This document shows positions 1-9,030 of a DNA stretch of 64,000 nt, piece by piece. How positions within the stretch are numbered: position 1 is the first letter of the stretch; the number at the start of each line of letters is the position of its first letter. The notes under the pieces are model-generated. The model saw only the letters and a list, made by a program, of their open reading frames with translations, had not been told where the DNA came from and did not search any database. The stretch lies in assembly GCA_963667855.2 (NCBI GenBank), contig CAXXKI010000013.1, positions 62,001-126,000 of the forward strand. The letters are read 5' to 3'. A program made the position numbers and the translations under genes. Source of the DNA: G963667855 sp963667855 (lineage in GTDB: Bacteria > Planctomycetota > Phycisphaerae > UBA1845).

Positions 1-430
1 CCAGCGCAGTCGCATTCTCCAGGGTGTTACACCATTGCCCTTCAGACCGCGATTCTTTTAAACGGTTAACCAGTTGCGGAATAAGAACATGGTTGCGATC
101 CAGTTTGCAGAGTGCCCGGAGCAATAACGCTTCCTGTCGGATGGGGGAGGTGATTCTTCCACCTGTTGAAACCACCTGGCAAACGCTGGACAGATCGTTG
201 GGGAGTAAGGCGCCGGCTCGATCCTTCCGTCCGGCGGCTGCCCATGCGTTGGCTAAATGGACTTGCCCTCCAAGATCCAGGTTGTCGACTCGTTCAGCAA
301 GCTGGGTCATCCACCCTTTGGGCGGCGCGTCGTGTTTGGCCAGTAGGCAGCAGATTAACGCTCGGATGTTTTCGTCGTCAGTGCCTTCGTTTCCCGGTCG
401 AAACATTCCTTCTAGATATTTAAGGAGCTT
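1..430 (-). pseudogene. Alpha-2-macroglobulin, C-terminal TED fragment (runs off window)
   Basis: This is the continuation of the alpha-2-macroglobulin gene in another frame. The minus strand reads KLLKYLEGMFRPGNEGTDD and later GQWCNTLENATAL, which fits the W-x-x-T-x-x-N-A helical motif of the bacterial thioester-containing (TED) domain. The preceding frame stops at 412 after GQFLKSSLNI. Restoring one A in the short A-run at about 430-433 (minus strand) gives an uninterrupted FLKKLLKYLEG. The gene continues beyond base 1, so its 3' end is not seen. The break is either a real one-base deletion or a homopolymer sequencing error. Confidence 0.75.
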
Positions 431-2475
431 TTAAGGAACTGCCCGTTTACTTCGTAACCGGCTTTCCGGGCATCGGCCAACACGTTCGCCGCGTACGCGG
501 AACCCCACAGGCAAGGTTCCGTTCCGCCGGGCCAATATGACAGACCGCCCGAACGGGTCTGCATTGCCTGCAGCCGGGCGATGCCACTTTTGACCTGATC
601 GGGCAGAGATTTTGTGCGTATGTCATTGGGCAAAGCTTTCTTAAGAATATCCTCACCGGACAGCAGGGCGACAATACCACTGCTGGTCTGCTCCACGCAT
701 CCGTAGGGATAACCAAGTAAAGCTTCAATGGCCGGTAGAAGCTCAACCCTGGGACTTGAACTGATCAGTATCCTGGTTTTTCCTGAACCAGGCGAGAATT
801 CAGCGCCCGGTTGTATGGTTATTGGCTCTCCGGCTTTCACTCGGACGAATTGTGTAGAGGAATGCAGCGGAGAAACGGGCCGAGAGGGGAAACTTCCTTT
901 TGATTTCACTGTAATATCTTCATGCCCATCGGCTGTTCCCGTCGCTTTCACCTTTATTTCAACGGGACCAACGCCGGTAGCTTTTGCCCTGAGCCAATAA
1001 GTCGCCGATCCACGGGCTTCGATGTGCGTCAGGTTATCCTGTCGATGAGTTGGATCGAATACCAGCGGGCCATTCGATTCCACCGCTACGTTAACATCGA
1101 TGGGATAATCCAGACTGCTGAAGAGTTTGACAGGCACGCTGAAATCATCGCCCGGTGCGATGAATCGAGGCCAGGGTGATTCCATCATAAGCGGATTGTG
1201 CAAGGTAACGCGGGCTTCAGCCGAACCGTATCGATCTTCATCGATGGCGACCGCCATAACCCGCAGCCGCCCGGTGATATCGGGCAGGTCCGTTTTCCAG
1301 GTGGCTCTACCATCCGCCTGCACCGATACAACCTTGTTCCACAAGACTGCCGGCGCACTTCTGCGGACGGCCACCGGGTTACGACGCAGGGAGATCGCTT
1401 CTTCAAAACCGTCGGCCCCTATGTGATCCATTGAAGCGGGGCGTTTGGTATCGGGCAGTAAATCGGAATATACATCGGACGTTGTCACCACTGACTCTCG
1501 AGGGGCGAAGAAATGGTGATTGGGGTTTGGGCAGCGATAATTAGTGGGTAACAGAATGCCGTCATCGACCGCCCACATGTGAATCAGCGGCGGACCGTTG
1601 GAGTCGATCTCTCCGGCGATTTGAGCGGTGATCTCGATATTCTCTCCGGGGCGCGCTTCTTGAGGTGTATCGATTTTCAGTTGTAGTTGGGAATTGCTAT
1701 GATCCAGGAGCAGTCGAGTCATTCCCATCGCCCGGTGAGGCAGCCACTTTTCTTTTGTGGAGTCTATAGCCCGGACAACGGTTCCCGACAGAAACGCGCT
1801 TCCTCGAAGAGAATCGAAAACAACGGGCAAATCGAACGTAGCAGTGGGATTTTCAAGTTCGATTACTTCATGTTGAGTTACTTTGTCCGTTTCGACAGTC
1901 AGTAGCAGTGTGCCGGGGAAAGGGCTGCGTATAAGTACTTCCACGTTTGAGCCGGGTCGGTAGCTTTCCTTGTCCAACACGATTTCCAACTGATCCGGGT
2001 GCTCCAACGCTAGTAGGTCAGCTTCGCTTTCGGCGGTTGAGCAGTAAAACTCCATAATAGCCTTGCTGGAAGGGCACTCCTCATCTGTGGCAACCACTCG
2101 GTAGCGACCCTGGTCGGGGCAAGTGACTTCAAACGTGCCGCGACTTCGCGGGGCTGCTCCAGCATTCGCGCACTCCGATTGAATCCGCGTAAGGTGCTCC
2201 TCGGACTGCCACACGAAGCGACCATCGATTTCGTTGACTACCCAATCAAACTCGACTCTGTATACGGCCAGTGAAATTGGATGCGGATCGGCCAACTCGT
2301 CGGTACCGGTGAGTTGAATCCACTCGATTTCAATTGGACTCCCCGGAGATGCGATACGGCCGGACGTCGTTTTGAGTCCCAGGTGGTGGTTGCTATTGTC
2401 GATTATGCCGAGATGTTCTTTGAAACGGATCGACTGCCCGGCTCTGTTACGGTTACACACCAGTTGGCTTTCCAC
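412..2475 (-). pseudogene. Alpha-2-macroglobulin, central fragment with thioester motif
   Basis: This is the largest fragment of a bacterial alpha-2-macroglobulin, a secreted or periplasmic protease-trapping protein. It holds the later macroglobulin domains (for example IHMWAVDDGILLPTNY and the RLRVMAVAIDEDRYGSAEA segment) and the start of the TED domain. The thioester motif GYPYGCVEQT is intact, with C-V-E-Q encoded at 688-699, so the family's covalent-capture chemistry would be possible in the restored protein. The first 20 or so residues before KEHLGIIDNSN are out-of-frame translation. The true join with the upstream fragment is near 2415-2425, in a TTTCAAAG context that needs a single-base correction. 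No independent start site or RBS is visible, as expected for a fragment. Confidence 0.8.
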
Positions 2476-2894
2476 AACCCGGTGCTGATTTTCGGTTCAG
2501 GCTTTAGTGTGGCGGTTGTTATACCGTTTTCGTCGAGCTTGCCTTTGCAGGGCGGTGAAGTATGTATTGCCGAGAGTTCGGGATCGCCGAAGGTGAAGTT
2601 ATTGAACCTGGCTGATTCATACTGGATCGATCGGAAGCGGCTTTCGATGGTAACCGGCAGGTTGGCGGCCGGCTTTCCAAACAGATATTCGGCTTCGACC
2701 GATAGCTCGGGATTCTCCTGGTTATGATAGCGAGCCGAACTGGCTTCGGCCTTCACCTCGAACCTTATTGGCAGGAACGCCTCGACCAGTGCGGAGGTTT
2801 CGGAAATGGGCGCAGACGAGCCGGGGATAGACAGTTCGAATTCATAGCGACCCAGTTGGGCTGTTTCCTGCGTGGTATACGACGCGTGGAACAC
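2403..2894 (-). pseudogene. Alpha-2-macroglobulin, short middle fragment
   Basis: This 160-residue piece of macroglobulin domain contains GRYEFELSIPG and LSVEAEYLFGKPAANLPV, typical MG/bait-region neighbourhood sequence. It lies in a third frame between the N-terminal and central fragments. Upstream, the same frame stays open as TVETFAVSTADNKQGVF, which shows that it continues the N-terminal fragment. The frame switch is near 2955-2970, beside a GGGGG/CCCCC run. Downstream it merges into the central fragment at VTVTEPGSRSVSK. It is not an independent gene. Confidence 0.75.
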
Positions 2895-2907
2895 TCCCTG
2901 CTTATTG

Positions 2908-4731
2908 TCAGCCGTCGAAACCGCGAAGGTCTCTACTGTACATCCATCGGGGGCGGAGGACAGACATTTCCATCGGGAAAGAGAGCGGCACCTGCCCGTT
3001 CTTGTCCCGCACTATTCCGGTCAAGTGGACCGTGTCACCGGGTCTGTACACTCCTCTTTCTGTATAGAGCATTACGTCGTAGGTTTCGGGGATCTCCCGG
3101 CCTTTTTGGTCGACGTTGTCGAAAGTGTGCGTCCGTCGTTCGGGTAAGAGGTAAGCGAGATCTTCGCCGAGTCGAGCGAGTACAACCCAGACCGGTCCGT
3201 CGGGACCCTTGGGAATGTTCAATTGCACCGTTCCGTCTTCGCTTGTCTTTCCCTGGGCCAATACCTGGTTGTTGTAGGATACCACTTCAACAGTTGCGCC
3301 GGAAAGCGGCTTACCAGTACTGAGAGATGTGATCCACGCCCATAAGCCGTCTCGTTCAGACTTGGCGGTGACAGCCAGGTCGGTGATGGTGATTATGGCG
3401 TTGTCGTCGATCCAGTAATCGTCACTGGAAGCTGTATCGATGCTGTATATACCGCGTGGATTGCCCAGGAGTTTACCCAGGTCCAGTGCCATTGTTTCCG
3501 GTTGATTGTGTTTGGTATCCAGTTCGATAGTGCGGTCGACAACCGAACGAGAGGTTGCGTGACTCCGGGCCCCTCGAAGGTGGGGGACGATATTATTAGG
3601 GTTAACCCGCGATACTGATATATCGACTTTGGGGACATTAACCGATTTCAAGTCTATCGTGAGGTTACCGTTCGGATTAAGGATTCCGTGATTCGCGTCA
3701 ATATCCAATCCCGGTCTGCGATCAGGTATCGTGAAAGATATGCTCTGCGGTTCGCCCAGTGTATCCCCGTCATCTGAAAGAACGTCAGGGGATACGGTTG
3801 CGGTGTATCGCCGGTTACACTCGAAATCTCCGTGTATGTGAATATCATCCCACCATACTGACAGGGACATGCCACTGACCGCAGGAGTAACAGTAACCCT
3901 GGGAGTGGGCTGGTTGCGGTCAAGTCGCCGAGAGAAATCCAGGGCAACTGAAGCATCGTCGAATTGTCCGGGCGAAACTCTTACTGAATCAAGTTTGAAG
4001 ACGGGATCGAACCTGACGGTGTGTTCGATGCTTTTTCCAAGGGGCAGGTTTCCTTCTGACCCGGTTAAGCTGCCATTGATTTTCAGGTTCAGTATATCTC
4101 CTATGGGTCTTTGCAACTGGAGTACGATTTCGGAATCAGGTTTTCTGGTTAACACGGTAACGGCGGCTTCTTTCAGTTGCTCCGGGTTGGCCGGTGAGGG
4201 GTAATTCGCGGACAGATGTTCGTGCAGTTCGGACGGGCACACTTTCTGATTGAAGCGAAGCAGCAGGTGGCCGACGTTTCGTTCTATCGGCGTGAATTCG
4301 TGCGATACCAGTATTAGGACGCGGGTTTTGAAGACGAACTCCTTGTCGCCGACCAGCTTTCGCCCGGTTCTTTCCTCGAAGTCGTTAGTTGGGATAATCC
4401 TAAATACGCAACCGGCCGGTAGAGGCGAATCAAGTATGAATTCAAGTTTTTCCTGGGATGCCCAGGTCCAGTGCCCTTCGGGTTGTGGTTTTATCAAAAA
4501 CGGAGCATCGTTTGTTTTTCTGTTCAAGGCGTTCGGCTCAACTAGTGGCGCATCAAAAAGCAGGGTGAACCTGTCCGCGTTATCTATATCTTGTGTGGGC
4601 TGAACACTTAGTATCCGAATGTTGTGATCGGCAGCCGAGGCCACGCTGTATCGAACCCATAAAAGCCCGCCACTGTTGAGAGCAAGTAAACATAATGCGA
4701 GCGCATAGAACCTCCGGTGAGTTCGAGGCAT
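2908..4731 (-). pseudogene. Alpha-2-macroglobulin, N-terminal fragment with signal peptide
   Basis: This is the 5' part of the alpha-2-macroglobulin gene. The ATG at 4731 is preceded by AAGGAG at suitable spacing. The product begins with basic residues and a hydrophobic segment (FYALALCLLALNSGG) that looks like a signal peptide or lipid-less anchor. Ig-like macroglobulin domains follow, ending at the MG3-like segment MLYTERGVYRPGDTVHL, which is a family hallmark. The frame closes at 2908 after an apparent one-base indel near 2960. All fragments together span more than 1570 codons, in line with YfhM-type bacterial alpha-2-macroglobulins. Partners such as penicillin-binding protein 1C are not in the window. 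Confidence 0.82.
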
Positions 4732-5480
4732 GGATCGACTCCTTTTTTGTGAGAGATTGTAGTGAAGTTTTCGGCGCGGATTGCCTGGTTGGTATATATC
4801 AAATACGTAATTGGAAGTAAAGATGAAAATGCAGGTTTTTATGTATTTAAAAATATCGGGATCGTGCGCGGTTTGAAGGGGCTGGAATGTTATGCACTTT
4901 GCGGATTGGGTAATTCATAATGGATGGTCGCGAGGCTCCGAGACTTCTTGCAGGTTCGGAAAGCGTGACCTGATCAGAGTGATTCTGATTCTGATTACGA
5001 AATCAAAGTCCACTTTAAAACCTACTCCGGGAGATTGACTTGTCTGGTGGTCACCTTGATGGGGATGGAGTTTCGCTTGGTCGCCGGTCTGCATTGGGGC
5101 AGGTGCGGCCTGGAGCGGATTGCCTGTCTGGAGGTGGAGTTGAATTCAGTCGTGCGATAGACCCGGGGCGATTTCTTATACGACAAGTCGCGGAAGTCTT
5201 TGGGGCGAGCTTGAGTGGGCACCGGGATCGGACGCCGCACCGGGAAGTATGCCGTTGGCAACTGGCTGCAAATGGTCGTTTGAAAAACGGGTATCAAGAT
5301 TAGATTGATTATCGATCGAGTGTGTCGATGCTGCTGGTAGCGATTCGCTGATAGGCCGTCCGGCTCATCACAAGGTGTCCGTTCCGGATACAGTCCAGGC
5401 GATGCGACTGTTGGTTGACCGCGCTCGCTGGAATTTTTGACCAGGAGGAGAGGACGCGACTCACGGCAGCGATGAATAGC
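4732..5480. other. Non-coding stretch, no gene recognised
   Basis: About 750 bases upstream of the alpha-2-macroglobulin gene. Short open frames exist on both strands but have no RBS, no recognisable motif and low-complexity translations. The segment at 4780-4870 is AT-rich and is the likely place for the macroglobulin promoter, though no clear -35/-10 pair stands out. Confidence 0.5.
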
Positions 5481-5649
5481 TCATCTTCCGCCTCGTACTA
5501 CGCGGTATTGCGAGGTCCAGTGGGATTCGAGCGAGGCGTCGTTGCTCCATTCGGCGACGTTGCCGCACATATCGTACAGGCCGTAACGGTTGTGAGTGCC
5601 GTTGGTGATTGTGCCGTCGTAAAATACGACGGCTGGAGTTTGGACCAGT
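5481..5649 (-). pseudogene. Fragment of a formylglycine-generating-enzyme (SUMF1) domain
   Basis: The minus strand reads VVFYDGTITNGTHN, then YGLYDMCGNVAEWSND and YRVVRGGR before a stop at 5481. The YGLYDMxGNVxEW...RVVRGGxW order is the signature of the SUMF1/FGE-sulfatase fold, here only about 55 residues out of some 250. Both ends of the domain are missing and no start codon is present. It abuts an unrelated integrase fragment, so it is recombination debris and not a gene. Confidence 0.65.
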
Positions 5650-5679
5650 GGACTGGGGAAGGGGGGAACCGCAACGTCA

Positions 5680-5911
5680 AGGCCGCCAGAGCGGAACTCT
5701 TCGCGGCAGAGTGGCTTTCCGTAATTCCATCAATCAATCTGTTGTTGGCGAGCCACTCCTTGATGATCCGGGCATACTGCTGGCGGCTGGAGTCGCTGCC
5801 GTGCGGCCCCATGTAGATGTCTTTTCTTTGCCATTGAGGCGGACTACGGCCAGGCTAGACGGTTTGCGCAGGCGATACTTCGGAATGCGGGGGGATGATG
5901 TCTTGGGCATA
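5680..5911 (-). pseudogene. 5' remnant of a planctomycete tyrosine recombinase
   Basis: The ATG at 5911 starts a product resembling the N-terminus of planctomycete site-specific integrases: basic KYRLRKPSSLAVVRLNGK, then (in a shifted frame) DIYMGPHGSDSSRQQYARI and IKEWLANNRL. An apparent 5-base insertion near 5817-5825 breaks the frame between the two parts. Only the first 65 or so codons remain, with no core-binding or catalytic domain. A tRNA-Gly 3' half lies just upstream (6028-6069), as expected near an integrase attachment site. Confidence 0.55.
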
Positions 5912-6027
5912 CGGCTGCTCCTTCCATTCCGAAAGTGGTAAAAAACTACTATCGCGGAGGTCTGCAGCCGCTCTGCCCGGCGCAGGCAGGTGCGCTAAAT
6001 CGCGTTCGGCTAACCACTTATATTATA

Positions 6028-6069
6028 GCGGGCGAACGGGTTCGAACCGTCAACGTCCAGCTTGGAAGG
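6028..6069 (-). tRNA. tRNA-Gly(UCC) 3' half, probable att remnant
   Basis: On the minus strand, an anticodon loop CTTCCAA (anticodon TCC) and the 3' anticodon stem GCTGG are followed by a variable region, a T-arm with GGTTCGAACC and a 3' acceptor strand CGCCCGC. The matching 5' half (acceptor, D-arm) is absent upstream, so it cannot make a tRNA. Integrases that use tRNA genes commonly leave such 3' halves as attachment-site scars. An integrase remnant lies next to it. Confidence 0.65.
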
Positions 6070-7014
6070 CGGATTTTCGTTAGCTTTAACTGTTGTAAAT
6101 ATAAAGAGTTACGTGTTCTGGATCTGTGGCGGGTACGAATCCTTGTAGGTTAGGTGGAAAGACACAAAAAAGCACCATGAACCTCTATTCGAGTCCGTAG
6201 CTAAGAAAGAAAAAGCCCTTATATTTTCTTAGTGATGTTTGCTAGGAAAGGGAGCCTTCTTGAGGATAAACACCATTAAGAAAGCTCGAACGTATGTCTT
6301 CAGTTCGACGGCAGGCTAGTCGTTCAACGCATTTGTGATTAAGCTTAGCTCAAAAATGAGCAGCTGTGCGCCTAAGGCACTCAACGTTGCGCCCTAAGAT
6401 GCGCAACCCTTCCGAAATCGTAAATGCTTGTAAAAGCTACACTTAGTCCTAAGACGCGCAAGCTACGCCAAATTTCCGGGGGGTATACCCCTGCGATGCT
6501 CTTAGATACTCATCAATCTGTTTATGAACTGTGGCAATATGCCATGCCGCGCGTCGATTTGCTGAAATGAACACCGGTTGGACGGGCAGTGCATCAAAAT
6601 GATGCATTTGCTTATAAGGTCGTGTCAGATGATTTCGATTCAAGGTTAATGGAAATGACCCACGGTGAGGCATTTAAACCCGGCATGCGAGCGAATCCTC
6701 ATTTTGAGGATTCGATATGCAAGTCGTCTTCAAGTCCTCGATTTGAGGACTTGTTTTAACGTATGTTCCCAGAACCCAAGCACGTAAAATAAACGCGGAC
6801 GTTTTGCGGTATTTCCTGCTCCTTGCGGACGTTTTTCATGATCCATGAACGTTTTTAACGCTAACCGTTTTATCTTAACCGTTTTTCTCGGCCTGTGATC
6901 GTTTTACTGGTTGCCTTTCCTGTGTATAAATGATAAAATATCATCAATAATAGCGTTTTAATAGGCGATAATATTAATAAATTATCAGTTAGGCTGCCAT
7001 TGGCAGGGTACCGT
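6070..7014. other. Non-coding stretch upstream of hipBA
   Basis: About 940 bases with no convincing gene. It holds two tandem hairpins (6693-6713 and 6731-6753), a cluster of CGTTTT hexamers (6800-6959), and a very AT-rich zone with short dyads (TGATA/TATCA near 6931-6943, GATAAT/ATTATC near 6966-6985) that is the likely hipBA promoter and operator. Confidence 0.45.
6693..6757. repeat. Two tandem hairpins
   Basis: The first dyad pairs GAATCCTCA (6693-6701) with TGAGGATTC (6705-6713) around a 3-base loop. The second pairs CAAGTCCTC (6731-6739) with GAGGACTTG (6745-6753) around a 5-base loop and is followed by TTTT. The second could act as a plus-strand terminator. The shared TCCTC...GAGGA core suggests a duplicated site. 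Confidence 0.5.
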
Positions 7015-7333
7015 ATGGCAGATGGGAAACCAACATTGTATGGACCGGCCGACGTCGCTCGTATTCTGGCTGACCGGGTAAAAAACGCTTCGGCTGCTTC
7101 GTAGTTGGACACAAGCTACGCTTGCCTGTCGTGCCGGTGTGACTACCGCGTCATATCGACGTTTTGAAACTACGGGCAAAGCATCGCTCGAGCTGGTTCT
7201 CAAGGTAGCTCATGCGCTGGGGAGGGTTGATGAGTTTGCCAATTTGCTCAACCCGCCACCGGCTTCGTCGATTGAAGAACTCGCGACACGAACCACGGCT
7301 CAGGCACCTAAGCGAAAACGAGGTGTGCGATGA
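7015..7333 (+). pseudogene. hipB: HipB-like antitoxin, frameshifted
   Basis: This is a small XRE-type helix-turn-helix antitoxin expected to bind the hip promoter and neutralise HipA. The ATG at 7015 begins MADGKPTLYGPADVARILADR and runs into a stop near 7100. One base fewer in the A6 run at about 7082-7087 joins it to LRLLRSWTQATLACRAG and VTTASYRRFETTGKASLELV, the recognisable HTH. Its stop overlaps the hipA start (ATGA at 7330-7333), which indicates translational coupling. As sequenced, the antitoxin is not made full length. The homopolymer position means sequencing error is an alternative. Confidence 0.65.
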
Positions 7334-8573
7334 GACAACTCAAAGTCAAGCTTCAGCGCACACCTGATGATGTATTGACCGTCGGCACGCTTGCTGAACA
7401 CGATGGACATATGTACTTCGAGTACGACAACGGGTTTCTGGATACTGGCTTGGAGTTGTCGCCGTTCAAGCTGTCTACACAGCCCGGACTCATCGAACAT
7501 ACAGATCGTTCATTCGGTCCGTTGCCAGGCGTTTTCGATGATTCCCTGCCTGATGGCTGGGGATTGTTGTTGATGGACCGTTATTTTCGCCGTCAGGGTG
7601 TTGATCCCGTTACGCTCTCCCCACTTGATCGCTTAGCGTATCTCGGTACACGTACAATGGGAGCGCTTACTTACCACCCGCCATTCGGCGAGAAGGCGGA
7701 CCATGACGATAAACTGATCGACCTGTACAACCTTGGCCGCAATGCGGAGGATGTGCTGGCAGGTGACGCTGCTGAGGTCTTACCCGAACTTATGCAGGCC
7801 GGCGGATCACCGGGTGGTGCTCGCCCAAAGGTACTTGTTGGTATCCGGGACGAATCGGTTATTTCCGGCGAAGATGATCTTCCAGATGGATACGATCATT
7901 GGATTGTCAAGTTTGCGGCCAAGGCAGATGCTCGTTACGCAGGACCAGTTGAGTACGCCTTTAGCCTGATGGCCCGGGATGCCGGGATCGACATGCCACC
8001 AACCCGCCTGTTCGAAGTGAAGCAAGGCCGCAACATGAAACGTTACTTTGGTGTACAGCGGTTTGACCGTCTTGGGGCAACTGCCAACAACCGCCGCGTT
8101 CATATGCACACCTTCGCCAACCTGATTCATGCTAACTTTCGCATTCCCTCGACAGACTACGCTGATCTGTTCAAGGTTACCCAGGCATTGACAAGGAACC
8201 ACGCTGACCTGCTGCGATTGTTTCGGCTAATGCTGTTCAACATTGCAGCCCACAACCGTGACGACCATTCTAAGAATTTCGCTTTTACTCTTGACGATAC
8301 GACAGGCGAATGGGCGTTTGCTCCAGCTTACGATTTGACCTACTCACCTGGTCCTGGCGGCGAACACACTATACTATCCTGGGAGAAGGTCGACAGCCAA
8401 CCAGCGAGCATTGCCTGAAGCTTGCTTGCCAGTTTGGCCTGAAACCACGCGAGACAAAGCCTATCATCAATCAGGTCAACGCGGCTATTACCCGTTGGCC
8501 GCACTTCGCCGACAAGGCTTCTTGCACAAAGAAGATAACCACGACCATTGGCAAAACAATTACGACGATTTGA
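7330..8573 (+). pseudogene. hipA: HipA-like serine/threonine kinase toxin, C-terminal frameshift
   Basis: This is the HipA-family toxin kinase of a HipBA module; the E. coli relative phosphorylates glutamyl-tRNA synthetase. The first frame encodes 362 residues with the N-terminal HipA domain (FGPLPGVFDDSLPDGWG), the catalytic-loop motif HNRDDHSKN and the metal-binding AYDLTYS. It then leaves the family at a frameshift near 8376. In the next frame the expected LGEGRQPT and a typical HipA tail (ITRWPHFADKA) continue to 8573. The expected coding ACTATGACTATC appears as ACTATACTATC, a one-base loss. All catalytic residues lie before the break. The paired antitoxin is frameshifted too. Confidence 0.72.
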
Positions 8574-9030
8574 GTCGACAAGTACCGCAGAATAAAATAA
8601 CAGTCCCTTGAAACTAACTGTGCCTGGAGGTGTAGCTGGTTCCCGTGGCGTTTAAAACCAAAAGTGCCAGGAAGGAACCATTTTCTGCGGCAAAGCCGTC
8701 AAGGTTGTGGTGGCAGTAGCCAGATCATTTGTTAACTCACGGGGACTTCCGGGAAGGAGACGGTTAGCTGTCAATTGTGCCGGGCGTTTTGGATGTCGTT
8801 TTTTGCCTATCTTGTTTCAAGCAGCAATCGGTTTTCGTGTGTTATGTCGTCGTTTAAGGATGCCGGATTGGTGCCAATGCTATCGCGGTTGATGTCCGCG
8901 AGAGTGACGCCAATTCAAAGGGGAAAACCGGAGAGTGCTGCAACGTCGAGTTGCGGTGGGCAGTTTTACCGTTGGTGTTCAGCCTTTGGCGTGGAGAATG
9001 GTGTCCGATGTCGGTAGTTATTATTATTCG
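8574..9030. other. Non-coding stretch between hipA and the ISNCY-like element
   Basis: About 450 bases. No start codon with RBS and no recognisable motif was found on either strand. A minus-strand segment near 8810-8925 translates to a plausible but isolated peptide (GVTLADINRDSIGTNP) preceded by a stop. It may be debris of an older gene. Confidence 0.4.

Noticed and set aside
6361..6480. Short CCTAAGA(T/C)GCGCAA repeats, considered as a CRISPR-like array
   Set aside because: Only two or three short imperfect copies with no regular spacing or spacers; no cas genes anywhere in the window.
8810..8925. Minus-strand peptide GVTLADINRDSIGTNP
   Set aside because: Preceded by an in-frame stop and too short to support as a gene.
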